A stretch of 64,000 nucleotides of DNA from Austwickia sp. Its GTDB lineage: Bacteria > Actinomycetota > Actinomycetes > Actinomycetales > Dermatophilaceae. The notes beneath the pieces were generated by a model. The model saw nothing but the letters and a program-made list of their open reading frames with translations, made no database searches and was not told the DNA's origin. The position numbers and the translations under genes are program-made. The stretch covers positions 2,976,001-3,040,000 of the forward strand of contig CP064985.1 of assembly GCA_016699675.1 (NCBI GenBank). The letters are read 5' to 3'. Of this stretch, positions 49,074-58,194 are shown in pieces (positions within the stretch are counted from its first letter, which is position 1; every line of letters starts with the position of its first letter).

Positions 49074-49775
49074 CTACGACGGACCCGACCCCGGCGCGTC
49101 ACCCTCGCGGCGCTCCCCGGCGAGCCGCGCCCGCGCCTCGGCGGCGATGGGGTCCGGCTCGCTCGGCTTGGGCCCCTTCGTCTCGCCGCGCTTGCCCTTG
49201 CCCGACTTGGTCTTCTTGGGCGCGGCGCGCTGCTCCTCGGCGGGGCGGCCGCAGTGCGGGCAGTCGCGGTGGTGTTGCTGGTTGAGCTCCTCGACGAGGT
49301 CCCGCAGCTCGGACCGCAGGAAATCGCGAGTCGCCATGTCGCGCAGGGCGATCCGCAACGAAGCGACCTCGCGCGTGAGGTATTCGGTGTCGGCGAGATT
49401 GCGCTCGTCGCGGGCCCGGTCCTGCTCCAGGGCCACGCGGTCGCGGTCGTCCTGCCGGTTCTGCGCCAGCAGGATGAGCGGCGCGGCATAGGAGGCCTGC
49501 AGCGACAGGATGAGCGTGAGCATGGTGTAGTTCAGCTCGCGCGGATCGAACTGTACGGCGGGAGGCATCAGCGTATTCCACGCCAGCCACGCAGCGACGA
49601 AGACCGACATGTAGATGAGGAACTGGGCTGTCCCCATCCACCGGGCGAACTTCTCGGCGATGACCCCGAACTCCTCGGGGTCGAGCCTCGGCAGCCGGAC
49701 GCCCCGCCGGCCGGCCTCGCGCGGCTGGTCCAGGCGAGCGTCCCGGGCCTCCCTCGTCCGTTGGTTATCCCGCAT
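49074..49775 (-). CDS. DUF1003 membrane protein
   Basis: A 233-aa protein with two predicted helices (about 47-70 and 85-110) and a conserved cytosolic LAQNRQDDRDR motif, the hallmark of DUF1003. The C-terminal region has CPHCGRP and a long Lys-rich tail. Its function is unknown. Its start overlaps the stop of the MgtE-like gene by 11 bases, so the two proteins are probably made together and may act together. Confidence 0.87.
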   Translation of the reverse strand: MRDNQRTREARDARLDQPREAGRRGVRLPRLDPEEFGVIAEKFARWMGTAQFLIYMSVFVAAWLAWNTLMPPAVQFDPRELNYTMLTLILSLQASYAAPLILLAQNRQDDRDRVALEQDRARDERNLADTEYLTREVASLRIALRDMATRDFLRSELRDLVEELNQQHHRDCPHCGRPAEEQRAAPKKTKSGKGKRGETKGPKPSEPDPIAAEARARLAGERREGDAPGSGPS

Positions 49776-51054
49776 CGGTCACCTCGTGCCGGTCCTCGCG
49801 CCAGTCGTCCGGGAGCAGGTGGTCGAGGAGGTCGTCGACGCTGACCGCCCCGAGCAGGTGTCCCTCGTCGTCGACAACCGGCACGGAGACGTTGTTGTAC
49901 GTCGCCATCTCCCGCGTGATCGTGCCGATGGAGGCGTCCGGCCGCACCGGGTCGACGCTCTTGTCGAGGATCGAGCCGACGGCCGCGTGCGGGGGCTCCC
50001 GCAGGAGCCGCTGGATGTGGACCATGCCCAGATAGCGACCCGTGGGGGTCTCCAACGGGGCCCGGCAGACGAAGACCGTGGCGGCGATGGCGGGCGAGAT
50101 CTCCGCCCTGCGAACCACAGCAAGCGCCTCGGCGATCGTGGCCTCGGGCGGCAGGATCACCGGCTCGGTGGTCATGAGACCGCCCGCCGTGTCCTCGTCA
50201 TACTCGAGCAAGCGCCGCAGGTCAGCCGCCTCGTCGGGCTCCATCAGCTCCAGATAGCGCTCCTGCGCCTCGGGGCTGAGCTCGGAGAGCAGGTCGGCGG
50301 CGTCGTCCGGTTGCATGGCCTCCAACACGTCCGCGGCCCGGTCGGATTCCAGGGTCGCGAGGATGGCCACCTGGTCGTCCTCGGGCAGCTCCTCCAGGAC
50401 GTCGGCGAGCTTCTCGTCGTCGAGCGCGGTCGCCACCTGGATGCGTCGCTGCGGCTGCAGGTCATGGATGAGTTCAGCCAGATCCGCGGCCTTCAACTCG
50501 TCATAGCTCTCCAGCAGGAGGTCGGCGCCCTGCTCCTCGTCGGCGGTGAAGAGTCCGACGACGACCTCGATCGGGACCGTGGCCGTCTCGCCGCGGCGCC
50601 GCCGCAACCCCAGGCTGCGGCGCAGCCCGAACCCCTGCCGGTCCCCGTCGTCCTTGCGGACGAAGGCCTTGACCACGGCCCAGTCCCGAGTGCCCTCGCG
50701 CTCGATCGCCACGTCCTCGATCACCGCCCGATAGTCGCCCTCGGGATCCCGGACCGTGACGGAGCGGTCGAACACCTCGGCGAGGACCAGCGTCTCGTTC
50801 GGGCGCTGCTCGAAGCGGCGCATGTTCACCAGCCCCGTCGTGACGACCTGGCCACCCTCGACGCTGGTCACTCGGGTCATCGGGACGAAGACGCGACGCC
50901 GGCCGGGCACCTCGACCGCCAGTCCGATGACGCGCGGCCGATGGCGCGCGGGGCTGACCGTGACGATGACATCGCGCACTCGCCCCACCTGGTCGCCGAG
51001 CGGGTCGAACACGCTCAGGCTGGCCAGGCGGCTGACGAACACGCGGGTGGTCAC
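49765..51054 (-). CDS. PRC-barrel/MgtE-N/CBS cytosolic protein (no membrane domain)
   Basis: A 429-aa protein. The first 80 residues are a PRC-barrel-like part (VSRLASLSVFDPLGDQVGRVRDVIV). Then come the MgtE intracellular N-domain repeats (ELIHDLQPQRRIQVATAL, VLEELPEDDQVAIL) and a CBS pair (GGLMTTEPVILPPEATIAEAL, DNNVSVPVVDDEGHLLGAVS-like). These are the Mg2+-sensing parts of MgtE, but the five-helix channel is absent. The GTG at 51054 (VTTRVF) is the likely start. It overlaps the DUF1003 gene by 11 bases. Confidence 0.86.
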   Translation of the reverse strand: MTTRVFVSRLASLSVFDPLGDQVGRVRDVIVTVSPARHRPRVIGLAVEVPGRRRVFVPMTRVTSVEGGQVVTTGLVNMRRFEQRPNETLVLAEVFDRSVTVRDPEGDYRAVIEDVAIEREGTRDWAVVKAFVRKDDGDRQGFGLRRSLGLRRRRGETATVPIEVVVGLFTADEEQGADLLLESYDELKAADLAELIHDLQPQRRIQVATALDDEKLADVLEELPEDDQVAILATLESDRAADVLEAMQPDDAADLLSELSPEAQERYLELMEPDEAADLRRLLEYDEDTAGGLMTTEPVILPPEATIAEALAVVRRAEISPAIAATVFVCRAPLETPTGRYLGMVHIQRLLREPPHAAVGSILDKSVDPVRPDASIGTITREMATYNNVSVPVVDDEGHLLGAVSVDDLLDHLLPDDWREDRHEVTDAG

Positions 51055-51226
51055 GCTCTCGAGGCTACCTGCCGGGCGAGACCGCCCGAACGCGTGAAGG
51101 CCGTCACAGCCGTCCGGGCGGTTTGGTCGGATCGCCGCTGCTAGCGTCGCATTCGACCCAGCCTGCGCCGCCTGGCGAGGCTGGCGTGCCCGCCGTCGCC
51201 CAATCGTCGACCAGGAGGATGCCGCC

Positions 51227-52324
51227 GTGCGCAGCGCCAAGGACTTCTTCGCCCCCCTCGCCGTGGGGGCTCCCACGCCATTGCGGGAAATCCCTGCCCG
51301 CCCGAGCCGGGCCATTCACTTCTTCGACCCCAGCAACGCGAAGATGGCGGCGAAGATCCCCGACATGGTCGGCAAGGTCGACGTCCTGCTGGGCAACCTC
51401 GAGGACGCCGTCAAGGCCGAGAACAAGGAGAAGGCGCGCGCGGGCCTAGTGGCCATCGGCAAGGCCACCGACTTCGGCATGACCCAGCTGTGGACCCGGC
51501 TCAACGCGCTCGACAGCCCCTGGTTCCTCGACGACGTCACGACGCTCGTGACGGAGATCGGGGACAAGCTCGACGTCGTGATGATCCCCAAGGTGCAGGG
51601 CGCCGAGGACATCCAGTACGTCGACCGGATCCTCGCCCAGCTCGAGGCCAAGGCGAAGCTGCAGCGGCCCATCCTGGTGCACGCCATCCTCGAAACGGCG
51701 CGCGGCATGGTCAACGTCGAAGAGATCTGCGGCGCATCGCCCCGCATGCAGGGCATCTCGCTCGGCCCTGCCGACCTCGCCGCGGACCGGCGGATGAAGA
51801 CCACGCGCGTCGGCGGCGGGCACCCCGGCTACCTCGTGCGAGCGGACGCGGCCAAGACCGACGAGGGCTACGACTTCCACGGCGAGCGCACCATCTTCCA
51901 GCAAGACCTGTGGCACTACACGATCGCCCGCATGGTCGACGCCTGCGCCATGCACGGCATCTACGCCTACTACGGCCCGTTCGGTGACATCTCCGACGTC
52001 GTGGCCTGCGAGGACCAGTTCCGCAACGCCTTCCTCCTCGGCTGCGTCGGCACCTGGACGCTGCACCCTAAGCAGATCGAGATCGCCAAGAAGGTCTTCA
52101 GCCCCGACCCCAAGGAGCTCGTGCACGCCTACGAGGTCGTCGAGGCCATGGGCGACGGCACCGGCGCCGTGATGGTCGACGGAAAGATGGAGGACGATGC
52201 CTCCTGCAAGCAGTGCCTCGTGGTCGTGAACCTCGCCGAGCAGCTGGCCGAGATCGACCCGGATCTGAAGGAGGCCTACGCGCAGGCCAAGGCGGCCGCG
52301 CAGGCCAAGGCGAAGGGAGCCTGA
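51227..52324 (+). CDS. HpcH/HpaI-family lyase, malyl-CoA lyase-like (first of two)
   Basis: A 365-aa TIM-barrel C-C lyase of the CitE/malyl-CoA group. Visible are PSRAIHFFDPSNAK, the acidic metal site VLLGNLEDAVK, and the PKVQGAEDIQYVD and LVHAILETARGMVNVEEI segments with catalytic Glu. The long C-terminal tail is Lys/Ala-rich. AGGAGG lies upstream of the GTG at 51227. One base separates it from the second lyase gene, so they form an operon. Likely substrates are (S)-malyl-CoA or beta-methylmalyl-CoA. Confidence 0.85.
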   Translation: MRSAKDFFAPLAVGAPTPLREIPARPSRAIHFFDPSNAKMAAKIPDMVGKVDVLLGNLEDAVKAENKEKARAGLVAIGKATDFGMTQLWTRLNALDSPWFLDDVTTLVTEIGDKLDVVMIPKVQGAEDIQYVDRILAQLEAKAKLQRPILVHAILETARGMVNVEEICGASPRMQGISLGPADLAADRRMKTTRVGGGHPGYLVRADAAKTDEGYDFHGERTIFQQDLWHYTIARMVDACAMHGIYAYYGPFGDISDVVACEDQFRNAFLLGCVGTWTLHPKQIEIAKKVFSPDPKELVHAYEVVEAMGDGTGAVMVDGKMEDDASCKQCLVVVNLAEQLAEIDPDLKEAYAQAKAAAQAKAKGA

Positions 52325-52325
52325 C

Positions 52326-53204
52326 ATGACCGAAACCAGCTTCCGGCCCCGCCGGTCGGTGCTCTACATGCCCAGTTCCAACGAGCGCGCCCTCGAGAAG
52401 GCCAAGGCCCTGCCGTGTGACGGCATCCTGCTGGATTTGGAGGACGCGGTTGCGCCGGACGCCAAGCCCCAGGCCCGGCTCAACGCGTGCGCGGCGGCGG
52501 GCTCCGGCGAGTATGGCCACCGCGAGCTCATCATCAGGGTCAACGGCATGGACACCGAGTGGCACGAGGAGGACATGAAGGCGGCGTGCGCGGCGGGTCC
52601 CGACGCGATCGCGGTGCCGAAGGTGTCGTCGGCACAGGCGGTGCTCGACCTCGTCGCGTCGATGGAGAAGTACGGCGCCCCGGCGAAGACCACGCTCTGG
52701 GCCATGGTGGAGACGCCGATCGCCATGTTCCGGGCCTACGAGATCGCCTCCGCGAGCCCGCGCCTGTCCGTGCTCGTCATGGGCACGAACGACCTGGTCA
52801 AGGAGCTGTACGCCGAGCACGTGCCCGGCCGGTCGCCCGTGCAGACCGGACTGCAGCTGTGCCTGCTGGCCGCCCGCGCCGCAGGAAAGGTCATCCTCGA
52901 CGGCGTCTACAACGACGTGAAGAACGAGGAAGGCTTCGTGGCCGAGTGCCAGCAGGGCCGGGAGTGGGGGTTCGACGGCAAGACCTTGATTCACCCGGGC
53001 CAGATCGCCCCGGCCAATGCGACGTTCGCCCCCAGCGAGAAGGCGGTTGACGACGCCCGCGGCATCCTCCAGGCGTGGGAGGACGGCAAGGGCAGCGGCG
53101 TCGTGACCTACAACGGCAAGATGATCGAAAGCCTGCACGTGGAGAGCGCCAAGCGCTCCCTGGAGATGCACGACGCGATCAAGGCCCTCGAAGCCGAGGC
53201 CTAA
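52326..53204 (+). CDS. HpcH/HpaI-family lyase, CitE-like (second of two)
   Basis: A 292-aa protein of the CitE/malyl-CoA thioesterase group. It opens RRSVLYMPSSNERALEKA, then DGILLDLEDAVAPDAK (metal-binding E and D), ELIIRVNG, PKVSSAQAVLD, and the catalytic LIHPGQIAPANATFAPS. It is the paralogue of the upstream gene but of the shorter CitE type. A malyl-CoA lyase plus a malyl-CoA thioesterase is the pairing used in the ethylmalonyl-CoA pathway, a possible reading here. Confidence 0.86.
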   Translation: MTETSFRPRRSVLYMPSSNERALEKAKALPCDGILLDLEDAVAPDAKPQARLNACAAAGSGEYGHRELIIRVNGMDTEWHEEDMKAACAAGPDAIAVPKVSSAQAVLDLVASMEKYGAPAKTTLWAMVETPIAMFRAYEIASASPRLSVLVMGTNDLVKELYAEHVPGRSPVQTGLQLCLLAARAAGKVILDGVYNDVKNEEGFVAECQQGREWGFDGKTLIHPGQIAPANATFAPSEKAVDDARGILQAWEDGKGSGVVTYNGKMIESLHVESAKRSLEMHDAIKALEAEA

Positions 53205-53227
53205 GCAGCGGGTCGGGTGCGGCCCGG

Positions 53228-53269
53228 CGCGTGTGGGGGCCGCGCCCGCGGACGCGGCCCCCACACGCG
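53228..53269. terminator. Bidirectional terminator hairpin
   Basis: A perfect 17-bp stem (53228-53244 with 53253-53269) with an 8-base loop between the convergent CitE-like and dodecin genes. Confidence 0.85.
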
Positions 53270-53306
53270 GAGCTGCTGGCTGACGTCGCCCGCCGACGGG
53301 GCGCCG

Positions 53307-53513
53307 TCAGTCCATCCGCGAACCGAGTTTCACGGTGACCTGGGTGTGGGCGACCTGCTGGTCGACGATGTGCCCGCGGATCTCCACCACCTCGAACCAG
53401 TCGAGATGGGCCGTGTCGCGCGCTGCGGCGGAGACGGCGTTGCGGATGGCGTCGTCGACGCCCTGCTTGGACGTGCCCACGATCTCGGTGATCCGGTAGG
53501 AGCGGTCGGTCAT
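53307..53513 (-). CDS. Dodecin (flavin-binding dodecamer)
   Basis: A 68-aa protein of the dodecin family: TDRSYRITEIVGTSKQGVDDAI, then WFEVVEIRGHIV with the flavin-stacking Trp, and QVTVKLGSRMD at the end. Dodecins store and buffer flavins or CoA in a twelve-subunit shell. A GAGAGGGA ribosome site precedes the ATG. Single gene, convergent with the lyase operon. Confidence 0.9.
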   Translation of the reverse strand: MTDRSYRITEIVGTSKQGVDDAIRNAVSAAARDTAHLDWFEVVEIRGHIVDQQVAHTQVTVKLGSRMD

Positions 53514-53765
53514 GCTGTCGTCCCTCTCTTCGCCTGGCCCCGGTCCGATTGGGCGGGGTGGTGCCTCACTGCGGGCCCATTCCACCACCGAAACCGGTCC
53601 CGCGGCAGGCCTCGTCACGCCCGTTGTGGATCCCCGCTGACTCGTCGGGGCCAGCGCGCGACCTGGGCCGAACCACCCGACGCGGGCGGCTCATGACCGG
53701 CCGCACCATGCCGACCAGTGGTTAGGGTGCGGCGGATAGATGAGTCCCGACGGAGGTGCCGGTGA

Positions 53766-54698
53766 GTGGCTGACGCAGCGTTCGCCGACGCCTTGCGATC
53801 GGCACTGGCCGCCCGCGGGCTGGCTCTGGAGCGCGTCGCCGCACACCTGCAGGCGCGTGGCCATCCGGTGAGCATCGCGACCTTGAGCTATTGGCAGAGT
53901 GGGCGCAGCATTCCGGCGCGGGCTCAGTCGCTGCGCGCCCTGGGCGCCCTGGAGACCATCCTGCAGGTGCCGCGCGGCCAGCTGGCGCAGCTGGTGCCCG
54001 CCCCCGCCGCCGACTTCGCCGCCGACAACGCCCGGCCGGCCTGCGCGGACATCATGCGGCAGCGCGCCGCGATCGATGATGTCCAACACTGGCTCGGACG
54101 CGACGTGGACGCAGGCATCGAGCGACTGGTGAACCACACCCGTGCCCTGGCCGACCACAGCGGCGATGCCCCGAGCGTGCTGTGCCGGGAGGTGCTTCGC
54201 GCGGAGGAGGACGGGCTGGACGGTTATCTGGTCTCGGCGGGACACCCCCTGCGGGGGATCGACGTCGTCATCACCCCGATCCTGGGGTGTGCGATTCGCA
54301 CGACCGTGGCCGACAAGGCGGACTCCATGTGCGTCGCCGACCTCGCGCTGCCGCGCCTCCGCCGCGGGGCTGTGCACCTGCTCGAATACGAGATCGGCTT
54401 CCACGGGCTCCCGGTACTGGCGCAGGACTACGGTCAGGCGCTGCTGTGGTTCGTGACCGGGGTGCGGGAGCTCTATCTGCAGGTGGTCTTCCAGCCGGAC
54501 GCGGCGCCGCCGGAGGTGACGCTCATCGAGGGCATCGCCCCGAACGAGACCACCACGACCCACCCCCTGCGTCGCGCGTCGGTGAGCGTCGCGCGCAGCT
54601 ACTCGGGGCCCTGCAAGGTGGGTTTTCGGTGGGCCACCAGCGAGCTGGGACCGGTGTCCTCGCGTCGGTCGCAGAGTGTTCGGTTTCACCCGGCCTAA
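53766..54698 (+). CDS. HTH-domain protein of unknown function (310 aa)
   Basis: The N-terminal 55 residues look like an XRE-type HTH (ALRSALAARGLALERVAAHLQARG ... IATLSYWQSGRSIPARAQSLRALGALE), the layout of actinomycete proteins that begin with a helix-turn-helix before an unknown domain. The remaining 230 residues include a beta-rich region (CREVLRAEEDGLDGYLVS to LEYEIGFHGLPVLAQDYG) with several cysteines and match no family I recognise. The GTG at 53766 follows GGAGGTGCCG. No operon partner. Confidence 0.7.
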   Translation: MADAAFADALRSALAARGLALERVAAHLQARGHPVSIATLSYWQSGRSIPARAQSLRALGALETILQVPRGQLAQLVPAPAADFAADNARPACADIMRQRAAIDDVQHWLGRDVDAGIERLVNHTRALADHSGDAPSVLCREVLRAEEDGLDGYLVSAGHPLRGIDVVITPILGCAIRTTVADKADSMCVADLALPRLRRGAVHLLEYEIGFHGLPVLAQDYGQALLWFVTGVRELYLQVVFQPDAAPPEVTLIEGIAPNETTTTHPLRRASVSVARSYSGPCKVGFRWATSELGPVSSRRSQSVRFHPA

Positions 54699-54830
54699 CG
54701 TGCCGAGTGCCCTGCTCGGCGGGGCATACTCGCCCCCAGGCAGGGAGCCGAGCCAGCCGTGGCGCGGGGATCCCCCCACCGCACGACGTACGGCTTTCGT
54801 AGCACTAACCGATCACGAGACGAGGGTGAT

Positions 54831-56024
54831 ATGTCCCGACTGCAGCGCACCGAAGGCCTCAACGAGGAGCAGGCCGAACTCATCAAGTTGGTTCGGGAGT
54901 TCGTGGAGGAACAGATCATCCCCGTCGCGACGGAGCTGGAGCACAAGGACGAATACCCGACCGAGATCGTCGAGGCGATGAAGGAGATGGGGATCTTCGG
55001 CCTGATGATCCCCGAGGAGTACGGCGGCCTCGGCGAGTCCCTGCTCACCTACGCGCTCACGGTCGAGGAGATCGCGCGCGGCTGGATGAGCGTGTCCGGC
55101 ATCATCAACACCCACTTCATCGTCGCGTACATGCTCCTGCAGCACGGCACCGACGAGCAGAAGCAGAAGTACCTGCCGAAGATGGCGGCCGGCGAGATCC
55201 GCGGCTCCTTCTCGATGTCGGAGCCCGGCTGTGGTTCGGACGTCTCGGCCATCAAGTCCAAGGCCGTCAAGGACGGCGACGGGTGGCTAGTCAACGCCCA
55301 GAAGATGTGGCTGACCAACGGTGGCTCCTCGAACCTCACCGCGGTCCTGGTCAAGACCGACACCGGGGACCCGAGCGTCTACAAGAACATGTCGACCTTC
55401 CTCATCGACAAGGAGCCCGGCTTCGGCACGCAGGAGAACGGGATCACGGTCCCCGGCAAGATCGAGAAGATGGGCTACAAGGGCGTCGACACGACCGAGC
55501 TGGTCCTGGAGAACCACAAGACGACCGACGCCCAGATCCTCGGTGGCGTGCCCGGCAAGGGCTTCTACCAGATGATGGACGGCGTCGAGGTCGGCCGCGT
55601 GAACGTCGCCGCGCGGGCCTGTGGCGTGTCCCGCCGCGCGTTCGAGCTCGGCGTCGCCTACGCCCAGCAGCGCGAGACGTTCGGCAAGAAGCTCGTCGAC
55701 CACCAGGCGATCCTGTTCCGTCTCGCCGACATGGCGACCAAGGTAGAGGCCGCGCACCAGATGATGGTGATGGCCGCCAAGCTCAAGGACTCCGGCAAGC
55801 GCAACGACGTCGAGGCCGGCATGGCCAAATACCTCGCGGCGGAATACTGCGCGGACTGCGTCGAGCAGAGCTTCCGGATCCACGGCGGCTACGGCTACAG
55901 CAAGGAATACGAGATCGAGCGGCTCTACCGCGAGGCCCCGATGCTGCTCATCGGTGAGGGCACTGCCGAGATTCAGAAGATGATCATCGGCCGCAGCCTG
56001 CTGAAGGACTACAAGCTGCGCTGA
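54831..56024 (+). CDS. Acyl-CoA dehydrogenase
   Basis: A 397-aa FAD enzyme oxidising acyl-CoA to enoyl-CoA. The N-, middle and C-domains are complete: FSMSEPGCGSDVSAIK (FAD/substrate), WLTNGGSSN, ACGVSRRAFELGVAYAQQRETFGK, and IHGGYGYSKEYEIERLYREA with GEGTAEIQKMIIGR. The catalytic base is likely the Glu in REAPML, placing it with short/medium-chain enzymes. The ATG at 54831 is preceded by GAGGGTGAT. A hairpin follows. Confidence 0.93.
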   Translation: MSRLQRTEGLNEEQAELIKLVREFVEEQIIPVATELEHKDEYPTEIVEAMKEMGIFGLMIPEEYGGLGESLLTYALTVEEIARGWMSVSGIINTHFIVAYMLLQHGTDEQKQKYLPKMAAGEIRGSFSMSEPGCGSDVSAIKSKAVKDGDGWLVNAQKMWLTNGGSSNLTAVLVKTDTGDPSVYKNMSTFLIDKEPGFGTQENGITVPGKIEKMGYKGVDTTELVLENHKTTDAQILGGVPGKGFYQMMDGVEVGRVNVAARACGVSRRAFELGVAYAQQRETFGKKLVDHQAILFRLADMATKVEAAHQMMVMAAKLKDSGKRNDVEAGMAKYLAAEYCADCVEQSFRIHGGYGYSKEYEIERLYREAPMLLIGEGTAEIQKMIIGRSLLKDYKLR

Positions 56025-56364
56025 TCGAGCGACGCCGACCCGCGGACCGGGCGGCAGAACGGCGAAGGGGGCGGGTGCACAGCCGCCCCTTCGCCGTCCC
56101 CCGGGTCGGCCTCGCAGCCGGCCGACCCCGACCAGGACCCGGGCTCGGCAGCCCGGCGCTGATCGCCCCTTGCCGGGATGAATGGGCTACTGGCACTATC
56201 GGGCTGGCGTTCAGGACGGACGTATCTCGACGGGGTCTGGGGGTGGCCTCCATCGAGACCAACGCGTCCCGTCGACCGTCTCGCCCTTGCCCACACCACT
56301 GCTCGTGGAGGAGCCATGCCCCCCCGCAAGATCATCCGTCGTGCCCCCGGCGGCCATTACGGGC
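56025..56364. other. Spacer with terminator and truncated start of an unknown gene
   Basis: Begins with an imperfect hairpin (56059-56074 with 56083-56097, one bulge) that should end the acyl-CoA dehydrogenase transcript. Near its end GGAGG (56307-56311) and ATG 56316 open MPPRKIIRRAPGGHY, after which the sequence runs into the ISL3 remnant. Nothing else is recognisable in between. Confidence 0.55.
56059..56097. terminator. Terminator hairpin after the acyl-CoA dehydrogenase gene
   Basis: A 15-bp stem with one bulged G, 8-base loop, 36 bases after the stop codon. Confidence 0.65.
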
Positions 56365-56488
56365 TCATCGCAATTGAGGGTGTAGTCGTGGCCTGAATCC
56401 GCCGGTTTCCAGCAGGGATCTGGCGATGTAGTTGGTGAGGTTGCGGAACCCGAGGGCGGAGCCGCGGAGGTGTTCCAGGCGGCCGTTG
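56365..56488 (-). pseudogene. C-terminal remnant of an ISL3-type transposase
   Basis: The minus-strand frame ending at TGA 56365-56367 encodes NGRLEHLRGSALGFRNLTNY followed by IARSLLETGGFRPRLHPQLR, the well-known C-terminal end of actinomycete ISL3-family transposases. It breaks off at 56488, where the IS110 element begins; about 45 bases that fit the same frame (...AHLRDLIRR) reappear at 59391-59436 on the far side of the IS110. The rest of the gene is missing. Confidence 0.8.
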
Positions 56489-56714
56489 AATCTCCTATGT
56501 TTGTCAAGCAGCCGCCTGGTCGAGCTGGGCGGTGGCGTTAACCCGGATGTTGCATGGGGGCTTGCTGGTGGGGGCCGGGCCGTCGTTGACGCCTCGGTGG
56601 GGCTGATTCTGGCCGGTGGGTATGACAATGTCCCGGGGCGGCGCTTCCGGTGGGCGTCGTCTTCCACGGACGAGGGCTGTGTTGCGGGTTGTCGGGGCGG
56701 GGTGGTGGCGTTGC

Positions 56715-58118
56715 TCAGGGCGGGGCCAGGATCGCGAGGCGGTCCCATCCGGTGGTGAAGAGTCCCGCCCAGGGCGCCGTGACCTTGACGTGGAGCAGGC
56801 GTTGCCTACCGGTGTGGGCCAGGGTGGCTGCGATGGTGAAGAGCCGCAGCCGTAGCGTCTTGGGTTCCCAGCGGCGGGCCTGGTGCTCGGGGTAGGCCAG
56901 CATGCCCATCCACGCGATCAGGTCGTTCGCGAGTTGCACGATCAGGAGCCAGATTCGGTTCTGGGCGAAGCCCTGCAGGGGCAGGTTGGTCAGGCCGGTG
57001 TCTTTGGCGATGCGGATCCGGTCTTCGCAGCGGGCCCGGCGCCGGTGGCGTAGTTCCAGGTCGGCCAGTTGCCCACGGGTCGTGTTGGTGACGAAAGCGG
57101 TCAGCCGGTACCCCTCGACGTCGGTGAAGCGGAGTTGGGCGCCGGGGTGGGGTCGTTCGCGTCGGACGATGACCCGCATCCCGGCCGGGTACCCCGTGAG
57201 GAGACCCTTAGCCGCGAGGAGGTCGGTGAGCTCGACGACGGCCGCGCCGTCCCGGACGTCGCCGTCGGCGTCGAGGGCGACCTGCCAGGCGGTCTCGGGG
57301 ATCAGCGCGTACAGCTGGGGCGTGCTGGTGGGCAGGGTGTACCCGATGGAGTACGACAGGCCGCGCCGGTCCAGGAAGGTCAGGAACTCCCGGGTGCCAC
57401 CGGCGCCGTCGGTGCGGATCAAGACTTTCTTGCCGGGCCGGGAGGGGTTGATCCCGGGCACCGCCGCCAGCGCCGTCTTGGTCACGGCGATGTGGTCAGC
57501 GGCCGTGTTCGACCCAGCGTTCCCCGCTCGCAGCAGCATGCCGAGCGGTTCGCCGGTGCCCGTCTTGCCGTGGTCGAGGAAGGCGCACAGCGGGTGGAAG
57601 CCGTAGCCATGTTTGAACGTGGCGGCGGCGTTCTCCTTCTCGGAGTGGGCCGTGATCAGCGTCGCGTCAAGGTCGATGACCAGCGGATCGGTTGCTGAGG
57701 CTGCGTGGTTCGGGGCATGGGTTCCGGCCCGATGCCACACGTGGGCGCGGGCCGCGGTTCGGGGCCGCGCCACGGCCTTCTCCACGGCGGTGACCTGCGA
57801 GGTCAGGGACGCGATCGTCCGGCTAATCGTCGCATCGGAAGCGACCGGCCCGTACAGGGCGGGCTCGACTCGTAACAACGTCACGTCGCGGCAGGCGTCC
57901 CCACCCAGGGCCAGCGTGATCGCCAGATCGAGCAGCACCTTGGCCGGGTCATGCCGGGCCAGCGACTTACGCCACGGCGTCAGCGCCGCACTCAACGTCG
58001 CGGCCAGCCCCGACACTGTCGCAGTCTGGGCCAGCAGCGCCCCACCGGCCTGGGCAACCGCCGGAACGGTGGCCGCGTCGACCTTGATTCTGGGGTAGAT
58101 CCGGGTAGTGTGCTTCAC
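56715..58118 (-). CDS. IS1380-family DDE transposase
   Basis: A 467-aa transposase, uninterrupted. It begins MKHTTRIYPRIKVDAATVP; the DDE fold shows DPLVIDLDATLITAHSEKENAA, the GYGFHPLCAFLDHGKTGTGEPLG block and, in the C-terminal part, CEDRIRIAKDTGLTNLPLQGFAQN with the catalytic Glu, all characteristic of IS1380 (Tnp DDE group 1). It is intact and the element has clean ends, so it may be active. The sequence upstream of the start contains two nested inverted repeats that could limit its expression. Confidence 0.93.
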   Translation of the reverse strand: MKHTTRIYPRIKVDAATVPAVAQAGGALLAQTATVSGLAATLSAALTPWRKSLARHDPAKVLLDLAITLALGGDACRDVTLLRVEPALYGPVASDATISRTIASLTSQVTAVEKAVARPRTAARAHVWHRAGTHAPNHAASATDPLVIDLDATLITAHSEKENAAATFKHGYGFHPLCAFLDHGKTGTGEPLGMLLRAGNAGSNTAADHIAVTKTALAAVPGINPSRPGKKVLIRTDGAGGTREFLTFLDRRGLSYSIGYTLPTSTPQLYALIPETAWQVALDADGDVRDGAAVVELTDLLAAKGLLTGYPAGMRVIVRRERPHPGAQLRFTDVEGYRLTAFVTNTTRGQLADLELRHRRRARCEDRIRIAKDTGLTNLPLQGFAQNRIWLLIVQLANDLIAWMGMLAYPEHQARRWEPKTLRLRLFTIAATLAHTGRQRLLHVKVTAPWAGLFTTGWDRLAILAPP

Positions 58119-58194
58119 CTGAAAGGTGCTCCCTTCGACCCGGCAATATCGACCTCAGCAATCGATATTCTCCCAGGTCAAGAGCACCTTTCAG
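58119..58194. promoter_or_regulatory. Nested inverted repeats upstream of the IS1380 transposase
   Basis: Outer arms CTGAAAGGTGCTC (58119-58131) and its complement (58182-58194), 13 bp perfect; inner arms AATATCGA (58145-58152) and TCGATATT (58162-58169). They directly precede the transposase start and could form a long stem in read-through RNA that hides the start. Confidence 0.6.
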
